From assembly GCF_009831115.1 (NCBI RefSeq), contig NZ_WUUK01000002.1, positions 459,754-523,753 on the forward strand: a stretch of 64,000 nt of DNA. Reading direction: 5' to 3'. The notes beneath the pieces are model-generated. The model had not been told where the DNA came from. It saw only the letters and a list, made by a program, of their open reading frames with translations, and did not search any database. The first letter of the stretch is position 1. The number at the start of each line of letters is the position of its first letter. A program made the translations under genes and the position numbers. Origin of the DNA: Salinicoccus hispanicus (GTDB taxonomy: Bacteria > Bacillota > Bacilli > Staphylococcales > Salinicoccaceae). This document shows positions 36,404 through 45,580 of the stretch, piece by piece.

Positions 36404-36961
36404 ATGGCGAGACAATTGCGCAATATGAATAAGGAAATGGACAGCATCATGAAGCAGTTCGGCAAGGATGCGAACCAGATCTGGAAAAAGGGGATTGAAT
36501 CGGCACAGGTCTCCCCATCCATCATCAAGACGGATGATGGCAGAAGAGCTGTCGACCTTAAGGATCTGGATCGAAAGCTCCAGAAGGCATTCAATCTTTC
36601 GGAAGAGGAGACACTTACTGGTGTCTACATGATCTATAAAGGATCGGATCTCTTCTATGTTGGACACAGTACCAATATCGCCAGACGGCTGAAGCGGCAT
36701 TTCAGCAAACCGTTCGAGAAGAAAGTGAGCCGTGAGGAGAAGCGTGAGAAACCGTTCAATTCTGTACTTGAAAAAAGAAACATGAGCATCGCCATCTACA
36801 GAATTACGGATGAAAAGAATTATATGTTCAGGAAGACGCTCGATCGAATCATCACGTATAATCAGGTGCCGGAATACTTGAAACAGACATTAGGTAGTAC
36901 AGATGATGAACTTGATACTGCACGCAGAAAACGAACGAGCCATAAGCGCACAACAGCATAA
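36404..36961 (+). CDS. stand-alone GIY-YIG-domain protein
   Basis: A 185-residue protein. After a charged helical N-terminus (1-70) comes a GIY-YIG-like core: GVYMIYK (about 73-79), FYVGHS (about 85-90) and the helix ARRLKRHF with the conserved Arg. The C-terminal part is basic (RRKRTSHKRTT). It is not linked to recombination, homing or restriction genes. The usual catalytic Glu is not certain, so nuclease activity is unproven. GAGGTGA precedes the ATG. Confidence 0.7.
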   Translation: MARQLRNMNKEMDSIMKQFGKDANQIWKKGIESAQVSPSIIKTDDGRRAVDLKDLDRKLQKAFNLSEEETLTGVYMIYKGSDLFYVGHSTNIARRLKRHFSKPFEKKVSREEKREKPFNSVLEKRNMSIAIYRITDEKNYMFRKTLDRIITYNQVPEYLKQTLGSTDDELDTARRKRTSHKRTTA

Positions 36962-36974
36962 ATCATCAATGTAT

Positions 36975-36998
36975 AGGAGCCTTTTAAGGCTCCTTTTC
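36975..36998. terminator. terminator between convergent genes
   Basis: AGGAGCC and GGCTCCT flank TTTTAA, followed by TTTTCT on the plus strand. It reaches the stop codon of the TetR gene. Confidence 0.75.
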
Positions 36999-37600
36999 TA
37001 ATCGATCAGACCCGCAGCGTAGAATGGTCCTTTGACGGTCAGTATTTCAAGAATGTCAGCAAGTGCTTCACTGGATTCCTTTCTTCCAGTTTCAAGCCAC
37101 GTCCGCATGAGTCCGACATGTGCATTGGTAATATAAGCAATCAAGTAGGACCGGTCAACGCGTAATTTCGTCTCATCAACCAGCATATAACTATGCGTCT
37201 GATAGTAGTCGTACATGTAAGTGCGCACTTTATGTTCGAACTGATTTCCCCCATGATTATTAAATAAGGTAATAATCTTATCTGCATTCTCATCCACGTA
37301 CTCGAACATTTGTGTGGCGATTTTCTTTGGCATGCCCATCGATAATGGATTCTGCTTTTCTTCAATATTACGTGTCAATATTTCCGCGACCCCCTGGAGC
37401 AGTGCATTCTCATAAGATTCCAGCAGATCGTACTTATCCAGATAATGCTTATAGAATGTGCCTCGATTAATTACTGCCTCCTCAGCAATGTCTTTAATCG
37501 TCATTGCTTCAAATCCTTTTTCTTGAATGAGTTTTGTGAATGCAGCATCAATGGCTCGCTTAGTTTTGATGGTTCGCAGGTCCTTTTTATCATTTACCAT
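36998..37600 (-). CDS. TetR-family regulator
   Basis: A 200-residue TetR-family repressor. The N-terminal helix-turn-helix reads AMTIKDIAEEAVINRGTFYKHYLDKYDLLE, the subtype often paired with YhgE/Pip membrane genes. The rest (about 70-200) is a helical ligand domain. It is divergent from such a gene, so it most likely represses it. The ATG at 37600 has only a weak ribosome site; a longer reading to 37696 is open but has none. Confidence 0.82.
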   Translation of the reverse strand: MVNDKKDLRTIKTKRAIDAAFTKLIQEKGFEAMTIKDIAEEAVINRGTFYKHYLDKYDLLESYENALLQGVAEILTRNIEEKQNPLSMGMPKKIATQMFEYVDENADKIITLFNNHGGNQFEHKVRTYMYDYYQTHSYMLVDETKLRVDRSYLIAYITNAHVGLMRTWLETGRKESSEALADILEILTVKGPFYAAGLID

Positions 37601-37708
37601 AACTTTTCTCTTCTTTCCAGATAAGCGACAGTTGCGTAATATGTGTTGAATAAGCAACTTTCGTGTATTTATTGATGGTTGAACTTTAAGCGACACCGAG
37701 TAAAATAA

Positions 37709-37738
37709 TGAACACAGTGTTTGTTAATATATTATACT
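37709..37738 (+). promoter_or_regulatory. promoter and operator of the YhgE-like gene
   Basis: TATACT (37733-37738) is a good -10, with TGAACA (37709-37714) 18 bases before it. The palindrome AACACAGTGTT (37711-37721) covers the -35 and is a candidate TetR-type operator. Confidence 0.5.
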
Positions 37739-37756
37739 TTGGAAAGAGGAAATGCA

Positions 37757-39409
37757 ATGTTCGAAGATTTTAAACATCTGATGACAAGGCCCATACTGAT
37801 CATCTCACTACTCGCGATAGCGACGATTCCTGCAATCTATACGTCAATCTTCCTGGGCTCGATGTGGGATCCCTACTCCCAGACGGACAATCTGAAGATA
37901 CATGTGGTCAATCATGATGAAGGGGCAACTGTAGGTGGGGAAGATATCAACCTAGGTGCAGATATTACGGAAGCGCTGGAGGATAATGATAAATTCGACT
38001 GGAATATGTCAGACCGTGAAGCGGCCGATACCTCGTTGGAACAGGGTGAAGCGTACGCTGTTGTCGTCATACCAGAGTCGGCTTCAAGCGATGCCGCAAC
38101 GCTGCTTGACGAAACACCGAAAAAAGTATCCATCGAAATAGAGACGAATCCAGGGTACAACTACCTGGGATCTGTCATGGGAGGCCAGGCCGGAACAGCA
38201 ATCAAAGACGAGATCGGCCAGTCGATTACGGAACTTTATACTGAGAATCTACTTGAAAACCTTGAAGATATCAAATCAAGCAATACTGAACTGATCGATG
38301 CATTGAATGAAATGCAGTCCGGTATCGATGAGCTCATTACCGGCAGTGAAGACCTTCAGACCGGTATCGAAGATATCGGTACAAATGTCGATTCCTCTTC
38401 CTCGGATCTCGCAGCAGGAAATCAGCAGGTGACAAATGGGCTGAGCCAGCTGAATGAAAATCTGGCGGGGTATGAAAGCCAGGTGACACCTGAGCTGGCA
38501 CAGCCGGTCGCATCGATGCAGGCTGGTGTAGATGAATTGATTTCAGGCAACCAGTCGGTCCAGTCCGGTATAGAGGACCTTGGCACTGGCGTCGCATCCG
38601 GTACAGGTGAGCTTGCAGAGGGCAATGCGTCTGTTACGGAAGGGTTGAATGCATTGGATGACTCGCTGACACAGATGATTGAGCAGGTGTCAGAAGGCAA
38701 TGCACAGCTGGAAGAGTTATCACTGACCGAAGAAAATGCGTCTTCCATCGCAGATCCGGTGGAAGTGGTGGAATCCGAAGTGACGCATATCGACAATTAC
38801 GGCCAGACATTTGCACCGTTCATCATTTCTGTCAGCCTGTTCCTCGGCAGTGTCGCTTTCAGTGTACTTTATCCGATCAACCGTGCTGCCCTGAACTACA
38901 AAAGCCATATGCATATGACAATCAGCAAGCTACTGTTGATTTTGGCACAGACATTGATTACTTCACTACTGCTCATTGCCGTGCTGATATTCGGATTCAA
39001 CCTGAAAATCGAAAATCTTGGAATGTTCCTTCTGATTCTCGTCCTATGGAATCTCGGAGCCATGATGTTCATCACCGTCATGGTGGCACTGTTGGGTAAC
39101 GTCGGTAAATTCATCGCAATCATCTTCTTGATTCTGCAAATATCATCCAGTGCGAGCACATTCCCGATTCAGACGACCGGGCCGCTATACCAATATCTGC
39201 ATCCATTACTCCCGATGAGCTATGTCGTGACAGCACTGCGTGAAGCCGTATTCGACTTCGAGGCTGCACTCGCAACGAGCGATGCACTCATCTACCTGGT
39301 TGTGGTCATCGGTGCCGGGCTTGTACTGTTTACAGTCATCAATGCACTGAAATGGAAATTCACGAAGTTCGAAAATATTACACGTACAATGAGTCGTGTA
39401 GAATACTAG
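37757..39409 (+). CDS. YhgE/Pip-family membrane protein
   Basis: A 550-residue protein of the YhgE / phage-infection-protein family. One N-terminal membrane helix (about 15-35) is followed by a large extracellular region (about 40-350) with coiled-coil-like repeats (GIDELITGSEDLQTGIED; GVDELISGNQSVQSGIEDLG), then five or six C-terminal helices of ABC-2 permease type. Members act in export, phage adsorption or ESX-associated secretion; no ESX genes are in the window. AGAGGAAA lies before the ATG at 37757. Confidence 0.85.
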   Translation: MFEDFKHLMTRPILIISLLAIATIPAIYTSIFLGSMWDPYSQTDNLKIHVVNHDEGATVGGEDINLGADITEALEDNDKFDWNMSDREAADTSLEQGEAYAVVVIPESASSDAATLLDETPKKVSIEIETNPGYNYLGSVMGGQAGTAIKDEIGQSITELYTENLLENLEDIKSSNTELIDALNEMQSGIDELITGSEDLQTGIEDIGTNVDSSSSDLAAGNQQVTNGLSQLNENLAGYESQVTPELAQPVASMQAGVDELISGNQSVQSGIEDLGTGVASGTGELAEGNASVTEGLNALDDSLTQMIEQVSEGNAQLEELSLTEENASSIADPVEVVESEVTHIDNYGQTFAPFIISVSLFLGSVAFSVLYPINRAALNYKSHMHMTISKLLLILAQTLITSLLLIAVLIFGFNLKIENLGMFLLILVLWNLGAMMFITVMVALLGNVGKFIAIIFLILQISSSASTFPIQTTGPLYQYLHPLLPMSYVVTALREAVFDFEAALATSDALIYLVVVIGAGLVLFTVINALKWKFTKFENITRTMSRVEY

Positions 39410-39528
39410 AATCAATAACCGTTCTTTCCTGATGGGGTTACATTGTGATAGTAGTTGATGATAAAATAAAAACCATTATATGGATTTAATTCATTATATT
39501 ACTATACATCAGGAGAGGACGTTCTATT

Positions 39529-40089
39529 TTGCAGAAATCGACTAAAATCATAGTGTGGGGTCTATCATCAATACTTGTCGTCGGTTTGATTGCGGCAAGT
39601 ATCATAATGTTGTTTTTCACAGACAGTGCCCAGAACTGGTTGGCAACAGAAAAGGTTGGAAATGGCTCTGAGAGTGCATCGGAAGCAAACTCAGGGTCTA
39701 TTTCGAGGGAGCTGGACACGCTGAAAGAATCGGAGGAAGAATTTGAAGTATCCGACGAGGCTACCAGTACAGGCATGCCGAGTGAACGCCAGTTTGCAGA
39801 CAGCCTCCATCATATGACCCATCAGAAAATAAGAGCATCCGAAAAGTGGGGGCACCTTGAAATCACTGATGAGCGGCTGGAGCAGAAATATGAAACAGCA
39901 AAAAATTCAGATTATGCATATCGGGATTTCTACATGGAAACCCTCGAGGCTTGGATGGATGGAGACTTCTCCAATGCAGTCGAAGTACATAATGTCATCT
40001 GGAATGAACGTAACGGCAGTGTCGGCAGGGCGATAAGGTTGCTGACACCAGAGGAAGAGATGAAATACAAGATCGAGCATTTTGACTAG
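39529..40089 (+). CDS. membrane-anchored protein, DUF6241-like
   Basis: A 186-residue protein with one N-terminal membrane helix (about 7-30), a Ser/Glu-rich linker (about 45-80) and a conserved-looking helical domain (HHMTHQKIRASEKWGHLEITDERL; VIWNERNGSVGRAIRLLTPEEE) that resembles the Bacillus DUF6241 family. The function is unknown. It starts at TTG (39529) with AGGAGAGG 10 or so bases upstream; no ATG is suitably placed. Confidence 0.7.
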   Translation: MQKSTKIIVWGLSSILVVGLIAASIIMLFFTDSAQNWLATEKVGNGSESASEANSGSISRELDTLKESEEEFEVSDEATSTGMPSERQFADSLHHMTHQKIRASEKWGHLEITDERLEQKYETAKNSDYAYRDFYMETLEAWMDGDFSNAVEVHNVIWNERNGSVGRAIRLLTPEEEMKYKIEHFD

Positions 40090-40097
40090 AATATAGG

Positions 40098-40130
40098 AAT
40101 AAGCGGACATCTCTGGATGTCCGCTTATTT
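40098..40130. terminator. bidirectional terminator
   Basis: AATAAGCGGACATC and its complement flank a 4-base loop, between convergent genes. Confidence 0.85.
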
Positions 40131-41712
40131 ACTGTGATTGCGTCCTGTCATTATTTGAGTTTTCATGAGCTGCTTTCACTTTTTCGTATTCACTGTCGGA
40201 TAGTTTTTTGGGATAGTCTGTCTTCATTTTCACAGTGTACTTCAAAAGGTTTTCAGTATCTCCCATGCGTTTGTAGATCTTGATGAAGTGCTGATAGAGC
40301 TCAGCATCCTGACTGTTCAGACGTTCTGCAGCTTTGGTCTCGGCCAGCGCATCTTCGAGTTCATTGAAACCATAAAGATATTTAGCCAGATACAGCCTCA
40401 GCTTGAACTGTTTATCCGGTACCAGTTCTCTGACATAGTCTTCAACTTGTACTCTGTCACCTTTTCTATAGGTGTGGCGGACGAGGATATACATATTGGA
40501 AAGCTTTTTGTGCCGGGTTCTTTGCAGATAGTTGACGAAATACCTTGGCAGTGTGGTCTTCTCGGTTGATTCCACCAGCTCGACCACAAGGGGTCGGAAT
40601 ATCCGTTCCCGGATTCTGCTTGGAAAATGGAAATGAACATAGTTATCCACTGCTCTGTTGACTGACGTATTGAGGAATAGCGCCGGGTACTGGAAGACCT
40701 TGTACGCCTCTTTGTCTTCTTTGAACAGATGGATCAGCCTCTCGTTGTAGAGGTCGAGATTGCCATCGAGTACCATCTTGCGGATCGAGCGGATGTAGCT
40801 GTCGTTCAACTTGACCTCCGGCAATATTTGGTGGATGGCACGGGTGACCGTTCTACTGTGGTTGCCACTATGATAATGTCCGAGAAGCATATCGAGCTGT
40901 GAAGTGGCCGGACCGAGCGATTCAGTTTTGAATTTAAGTGAATAGCGGGCCTCGATGGTGATATATTCAAGCAGATCGGGATTGTCTTCAATGAAGGGGA
41001 CCGTATGCGTGTTAAGAATCCTGTGGTATTGGGGGCGGTCATGAAAGTGGTTGATGAGATGGACATATGCTGCATGCTGCAGTGATGTTTCCAGCATATC
41101 GACTCTTTCAAGTAAGAATGGCAAGTCTTCGGGCAGCGGGTCGGCCTCCACATTCAAATGCTCCTCTTTGATTGACTGCCAGCTATATTTGATGACGGGC
41201 TGATAGCTTTCTGTATCAAGTAAAGCGTATAACCGCTCCCTGTCCAGTTTCGTCCTGTCGATTATCTTTCTTGCCATGGCAGTTTCATGGTTCCGGACCA
41301 TGGCTGTAATCAGTGACTTTTGCCGGTCCAATTCCAGATATGACAGAACATCCACCCCTTCATTGGACAACGCCATCAGCTTATCCTTTTCGCGCATGTC
41401 GCAGAGAATTTTGACTTTGAGAGGGATCAGGCGTTCGTCACCAATCCCCTCAACTGTTTTCCAGGCGGCATGATAGTCTTTCTCATGTCGATAGACCAGA
41501 CTTCTGAGATAGCATTTATAGTCCTTCGCGAGATCCAGCATATCCAGCTGGCTGTGGAGGTATGCATGCTGTGAAAACCTTAAATATACATTGATGGAGG
41601 GTTCACTCTCACCCAGGCGATAAGTCAGCCCTTTCTGAAACAGCGCCAGTGCACGACCATGTCTCCCTGCTTTCAATGCTCCGTGGGATGCAGCGGCATA
41701 TGGATATTTCAT
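40129..41712 (-). CDS. helical-repeat (TPR-like) protein, unknown function
   Basis: A 527-residue cytoplasmic protein built mostly of amphipathic helices. The N-terminal (about 1-60) and C-terminal parts (about 430-520, YLYGFNELEDALAETKAAERLNSQDAELYQHFIKIYKRMGD) look like TPR repeats; the middle is less regular. There is no signal peptide. I see no catalytic motif. GAGGTG precedes the paired ATGs at 41715 and 41712. It is monocistronic. Confidence 0.75.
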   Translation of the reverse strand: MKYPYAAASHGALKAGRHGRALALFQKGLTYRLGESEPSINVYLRFSQHAYLHSQLDMLDLAKDYKCYLRSLVYRHEKDYHAAWKTVEGIGDERLIPLKVKILCDMREKDKLMALSNEGVDVLSYLELDRQKSLITAMVRNHETAMARKIIDRTKLDRERLYALLDTESYQPVIKYSWQSIKEEHLNVEADPLPEDLPFLLERVDMLETSLQHAAYVHLINHFHDRPQYHRILNTHTVPFIEDNPDLLEYITIEARYSLKFKTESLGPATSQLDMLLGHYHSGNHSRTVTRAIHQILPEVKLNDSYIRSIRKMVLDGNLDLYNERLIHLFKEDKEAYKVFQYPALFLNTSVNRAVDNYVHFHFPSRIRERIFRPLVVELVESTEKTTLPRYFVNYLQRTRHKKLSNMYILVRHTYRKGDRVQVEDYVRELVPDKQFKLRLYLAKYLYGFNELEDALAETKAAERLNSQDAELYQHFIKIYKRMGDTENLLKYTVKMKTDYPKKLSDSEYEKVKAAHENSNNDRTQSQ

Positions 41713-41854
41713 CATCTTCACCTCTCGGTCTCTTTGAAATTCTAGTTGCATGAATTTCAGGTTTAACCTACTTTTACCCTATAAATGGAGGTTCACTTAA
41801 TGAAATGATGGAAAGGAGGAGCTGAATTCGGATGCGATGATAGTGTTATGGTGT

Positions 41855-41885
41855 AATTTTAAAGGCCACCTTCAAAATGGTGGCC
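41855..41885 (-). terminator. terminator of the acidic lipoprotein gene
   Basis: On the minus strand GGCCACC and GGTGGCC flank ATTTTGAA, followed by TTTAAAATT. Confidence 0.8.
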
Positions 41886-41893
41886 TCATTCCA

Positions 41894-42775
41894 TCAGTTT
41901 TCCACCGCACTGAAATCGATGATTTCAAAAGCGTGGGATGTCTTGCGCACAGTATATTCGACAGTACTGTTGCTGACGCCATCTGAAGTGGCATGTTCAT
42001 ATTCACGAAACATGCGGACTTCATATAGTCCACTTTTCATCTGCTCGATATCTTCTATTTCGACGGCATGTGTGGTGTGGTCTGCATAGTTGCCGGATGC
42101 ACGGTTATTTGAGAGGTATGTCATTGCGGGGCTGTCCCTGTCGATATATTCCGGCAGACGGGCCGGGTGGCCGTTGAAGTAATTCGCCAGTTCATTTGCG
42201 TAGGAAATCATGAACGTCTGAATTCCAGGCATGAAAGGGGCGCCTTTTCCATCCATCTCAGGAATCTGAATATATTCCTGATCGCCATCCATGACAGCGA
42301 ACGAGTAGTCCACCATGCATTCGAAACAGCCGATATTCGGTGAAGTCGGCAGCTTATTCCGGAATGCCAGTGCATGATAGGCGAGAAATTTCTGCTGGAG
42401 TGTCAGACCGTTACAGTACTGTGGATCGAGACGGCTCATGATGCAGTCTTCGGCAGTGAGGTGTGTAACTCTGTCCTGTTCATAGGGTCCCGAGACAGAT
42501 CCACCCGCTCCTTCTTCGGTCGGTTCATCCATCGATTCTGTTTCCGTTTCCTCCGTCACTTCCTCTTCGGATTCTTCGGCTTGTGAGCCCATATTATCCT
42601 GAGCCGTCTCGTCGGATGCTTCTTCTGAAGGCTCTTCGGACGTAACTTCAACTGCTTCCTCGGTTGTCGCCTCCTCTGTCTGTTCTTCCGTATCCGGCGT
42701 ATCGTTCGTGTCATCATTGCCGCTGCAACCTGCAATGAATAGTGTCATCAGCAAAATACTCAAGGGTTTCTTCAT
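41894..42775 (-). CDS. lipoprotein with acidic linker, unknown function
   Basis: A 293-residue lipoprotein: signal MKKPLSILLMTLFIAGC (lipobox IAGC), then about 75 residues almost wholly Glu, Thr, Ser and Asp, then a globular domain (about 95-293) with cysteines in DCIMSRLDPQYCNG and GCFECMVDY that could form disulfides. The function is unknown. AAAGGAG precedes the ATG at 42775. Confidence 0.78.
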   Translation of the reverse strand: MKKPLSILLMTLFIAGCSGNDDTNDTPDTEEQTEEATTEEAVEVTSEEPSEEASDETAQDNMGSQAEESEEEVTEETETESMDEPTEEGAGGSVSGPYEQDRVTHLTAEDCIMSRLDPQYCNGLTLQQKFLAYHALAFRNKLPTSPNIGCFECMVDYSFAVMDGDQEYIQIPEMDGKGAPFMPGIQTFMISYANELANYFNGHPARLPEYIDRDSPAMTYLSNNRASGNYADHTTHAVEIEDIEQMKSGLYEVRMFREYEHATSDGVSNSTVEYTVRKTSHAFEIIDFSAVEN

Positions 42776-43101
42776 CGAATGCTCCTTTATATTTTGACCT
42801 TCTACACAATATCCAGAATGGAACTTCAACTTTTTTATCCGGGGTGAGAGGTAGTCGTTCTAATCTTCCGAGGAGGTATTATTTTTCCGCATATCAATGT
42901 ATGTATGGAACTGGATGCCGATACATTCTTCTCAGTTTATGCAGGTATCTATTAATAGTAATGCCTATACTATATAGATAGCCCCGACATGCGTATACTA
43001 ACCATCTAAAACTGGAATTCAGAGATTAGAATGATAAATACTTTAAATTTTCTGCAGATTACTATTTAATAAGGATATGCTTGAATCAAGGAGTGATGCA
43101 C
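42776..43101. other. 326-base intergenic region without a convincing gene
   Basis: A GAGGAGG ribosome-like site (near 42871-42877) has no ATG at a suitable distance; the nearest is about 20 bases on and opens only 26 codons. I see no promoter pair, hairpin or repeat that I would defend. Confidence 0.5.
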
Positions 43102-43659
43102 ATGAATCATCTGGGAACGAAACAGCTAAAGACAGAACGTCTGCTCTTACGACCGCTTGCAATGGAAGATGCTGAAGCGATGTTCGACAACTGGGCATCG
43201 GATCCTGATGTGACAGAGTATTTGACATGGCCGGCACATCAGTCGATGGATGTGACACGACTGACGCTGAGACACTGGACGTCGCAATACGTTAAAAATG
43301 ATTTCTACCAATGGGCCATCGTGCCCCACGGTACAGAAGGACCGATCGGTACCATCAGCGTAGTGGCTCATGACAACTCGGTTGACATGGTACATATCGG
43401 CTATTGCATGGGCAAGCCGTGGTGGGGCAAAGGCTATATGACAGAATCACTCAGCCGTCTCATTAAATTCTTTTTCGAAGAAGTCGGAGTGAACCGGATT
43501 GAATCGAAATATGATGTAAGAAATGCAAGTTCCGGAAAAGTGATGGAGAAATGCGGGCTGCTTTATGAAGGGACGACACGAGGATCGGATGTAAATAATC
43601 AGGGAATATGTGATTCGGCACTATATGGCATGATCCGGAGTGATTATTATAATACTTGA
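43102..43659 (+). CDS. GNAT acetyltransferase, RimJ/RimL-like
   Basis: A 185-residue GNAT-family N-acetyltransferase of the RimJ type. The opening LKTERLLLRPLAMEDAEAMF, the acetyl-CoA-binding region KPWWGKGYMTESLSRLI and the late NRIESKYDVRNASSGKVMEKCG are typical. It may modify a ribosomal protein N-terminus, an amino acid or a small amine; context gives no hint. AAGGAG is 8 bases before the ATG at 43102. Confidence 0.85.
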   Translation: MNHLGTKQLKTERLLLRPLAMEDAEAMFDNWASDPDVTEYLTWPAHQSMDVTRLTLRHWTSQYVKNDFYQWAIVPHGTEGPIGTISVVAHDNSVDMVHIGYCMGKPWWGKGYMTESLSRLIKFFFEEVGVNRIESKYDVRNASSGKVMEKCGLLYEGTTRGSDVNNQGICDSALYGMIRSDYYNT

Positions 43660-43701
43660 AAAAGGTCAACAGACATCCAGATGATGTCTGTTGACCTTTT
43701 T
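43659..43701. terminator. bidirectional terminator
   Basis: AAAAAGGTCAACAGACATC pairs with its complement around CAGAT, between the GNAT gene and the convergent siderophore operon. Confidence 0.9.
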
Positions 43702-43739
43702 AGGTACATGATTGATCTGATCTGTTACATATATATCAT

Positions 43740-44552
43740 TCATACCATCGCTGCGCTTCTCGTATGATGCCTGCCCACCGGAATGACGGATGGAGTACTT
43801 GAAATCGGGTCTTCCACTACAACGGACTCGAGTTCGAATACCCGCTTGATAAGATCGGATGTAATGACATCATCCGGCGCGCCTTCTGCGACCAGCTGTC
43901 CTTTGCGCATCGCAAAGATATGGTCGGCGTATCTTGCCGACAGGTTGATGTCGTGCAGAACCATGACGATGGTCGTGCCGTGGATCTTGTTGAAGTCCAT
44001 CAGTAGGTCGAGAATCTCGATCTGGTAGGTGATATCGAGAAACGTCGTCGGTTCATCGAGGAACAGAATGTCCGTTTGTTGTGCGAGCGCCATGGCGATC
44101 CATACACGCTGTCTCTGTCCACCGGAGAGCTCATCGATGCTGCGGTCTGCAAGTTCCGTGATATTCATTGCCTCCATCGCATCTGCGACGGCTTCATAGT
44201 CGGCGTTGGACCATCCACCGAACATGGACTGGTGCGGGAAGCGGCCGCGGCCGACAAGGTCCGAAACTTTGATGCCTTCAGGCACAATCGGCGACTGGGG
44301 GAGCATGCCGAGCACTTGGGCAAACTTCTTCGGCGGTATTTTGGACACCGGCCTGCCATCGAGTTCAAGTGCACCTTCTGATGGTTTGATCAGTCTGGCC
44401 ATCGTTTTCAGCAGTGTCGATTTACCGGAGGCATTGGCCCCGATGATGACACTGATCTTATTGCTCGGAATCTCAAGACTGATATCGTGAAGAATCGGTT
44501 TATTATCATAGCCGGCTACGAGGCCATCGGCTTTATATACATGTTCTGACAT
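43740..44552 (-). CDS. siderophore ABC transporter ATPase
   Basis: A 270-residue FepC/FhuC-type ATPase: Walker A (GANASGKST), signature (LSGGQRQR), Walker B (ILFLDEPTTFLD) and H-loop (MVLHD). It powers the two permeases encoded just upstream. The last gene of a four-gene iron operon; its start overlaps the stop of the permease before it. Paired ATGs at 44555 and 44552 follow AAGGAG; I use the second. Confidence 0.92.
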   Translation of the reverse strand: MSEHVYKADGLVAGYDNKPILHDISLEIPSNKISVIIGANASGKSTLLKTMARLIKPSEGALELDGRPVSKIPPKKFAQVLGMLPQSPIVPEGIKVSDLVGRGRFPHQSMFGGWSNADYEAVADAMEAMNITELADRSIDELSGGQRQRVWIAMALAQQTDILFLDEPTTFLDITYQIEILDLLMDFNKIHGTTIVMVLHDINLSARYADHIFAMRKGQLVAEGAPDDVITSDLIKRVFELESVVVEDPISSTPSVIPVGRHHTRSAAMV

Positions 44553-45580
44553 CATAATTCTCCTTTTTGATTCATTCTTATAAGCAGATAGATCAGGTAA
44601 GGGGCACCGATGATGCCGGTGATGACGCCTACCGGATATCTTGTCGTAAAGGCGAACTGGCCAACGAGATCACTTGCCAGTACGAGCACGATACCGACGA
44701 GTCCCGCCGGCAGGAGACTTGAAAATCCTGGTCCACTCAGCCGTTTTGCGATCGGGCCGGCCAGGAACGATATGAAAGCGATCGGTCCAGTGATGGATGT
44801 TGCGATGGAAATCATCGCGACTGACCCGAGTATCAGGATGACTCTCGTGAAATCGGTTCTGACGCCAAGTGTTGTCGCCATCTGCTCTCCCAGTTCAAGC
44901 ATGCTGAGACTTCTGCTGAACAGGAGAATGAGCGGAACGAGTATAACGACCGCAATTGCAAGTGTTGGTATAGCGGACATTGTTACACCGTTCAGACTGC
45001 CATTCAGCCATCTGAGTACAGATGGAATATCCTGCTCCGCGCTGATCAGCATCATGTAGGATATGGCTGCATTCAGCATGGCCTGGATACCGATGCCGAT
45101 CAGAATAAGTTTACCGATCGAGAACCCCTTTCCTCTGGAAAGTACATACATGACAATGACCGTGGTGAGACCACCGATGATGGAGGCAGTCGATATCACC
45201 GAGTTATTTGCACCCAGTATGACAATGCAGAATACTGCGGCCACGCTGGCACCTGTTGTAATGCCGAGCACATTCGGATTGGCGAGCGGATTGCGCAGCA
45301 TCGTCTGAAATACATCACCGGCAATGCCGAATGCAAATCCGACGAGTATGGCTGCAAGCATTCTTGGCAGCCGAAGGGTTGTCACTGCGAAGGATACACC
45401 CTGGATGGTTTCACCGGACAGTGCCCGGAAGACTTCACCGACAGGGTGTATGGTGTTGCCGAGCATGAGCATCATCATCGATAATCCGACCGTCAGGATT
45501 ACAAGTAGTGTGGTAGCAATGATCCAGCGGCGCTGACGTTGTCGTCTTCCAGCTTTGATGAGTGTGATACTGTCATTCAT
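44552..45580 (-). CDS. siderophore ABC permease (FecCD family), second
   Basis: A 342-residue FecCD-type permease with about nine hydrophobic segments and the family stretches LRLPRMLAAILVGFAFGIAGD, NPLANPNVLGITTGAS and FISFLAGPIAKRL. It pairs with the upstream permease. The start (ATG 45580, or 45583) overlaps the preceding stop codon. Confidence 0.92.
   Translation of the reverse strand: MNDSITLIKAGRRQRQRRWIIATTLLVILTVGLSMMMLMLGNTIHPVGEVFRALSGETIQGVSFAVTTLRLPRMLAAILVGFAFGIAGDVFQTMLRNPLANPNVLGITTGASVAAVFCIVILGANNSVISTASIIGGLTTVIVMYVLSRGKGFSIGKLILIGIGIQAMLNAAISYMMLISAEQDIPSVLRWLNGSLNGVTMSAIPTLAIAVVILVPLILLFSRSLSMLELGEQMATTLGVRTDFTRVILILGSVAMISIATSITGPIAFISFLAGPIAKRLSGPGFSSLLPAGLVGIVLVLASDLVGQFAFTTRYPVGVITGIIGAPYLIYLLIRMNQKGEL

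Noticed and set aside
42742..42981. 79-residue plus-strand frame in the gap before the GNAT gene
   Set aside because: It starts inside the antisense of the lipoprotein gene, lacks a ribosome site and has no sensible composition.
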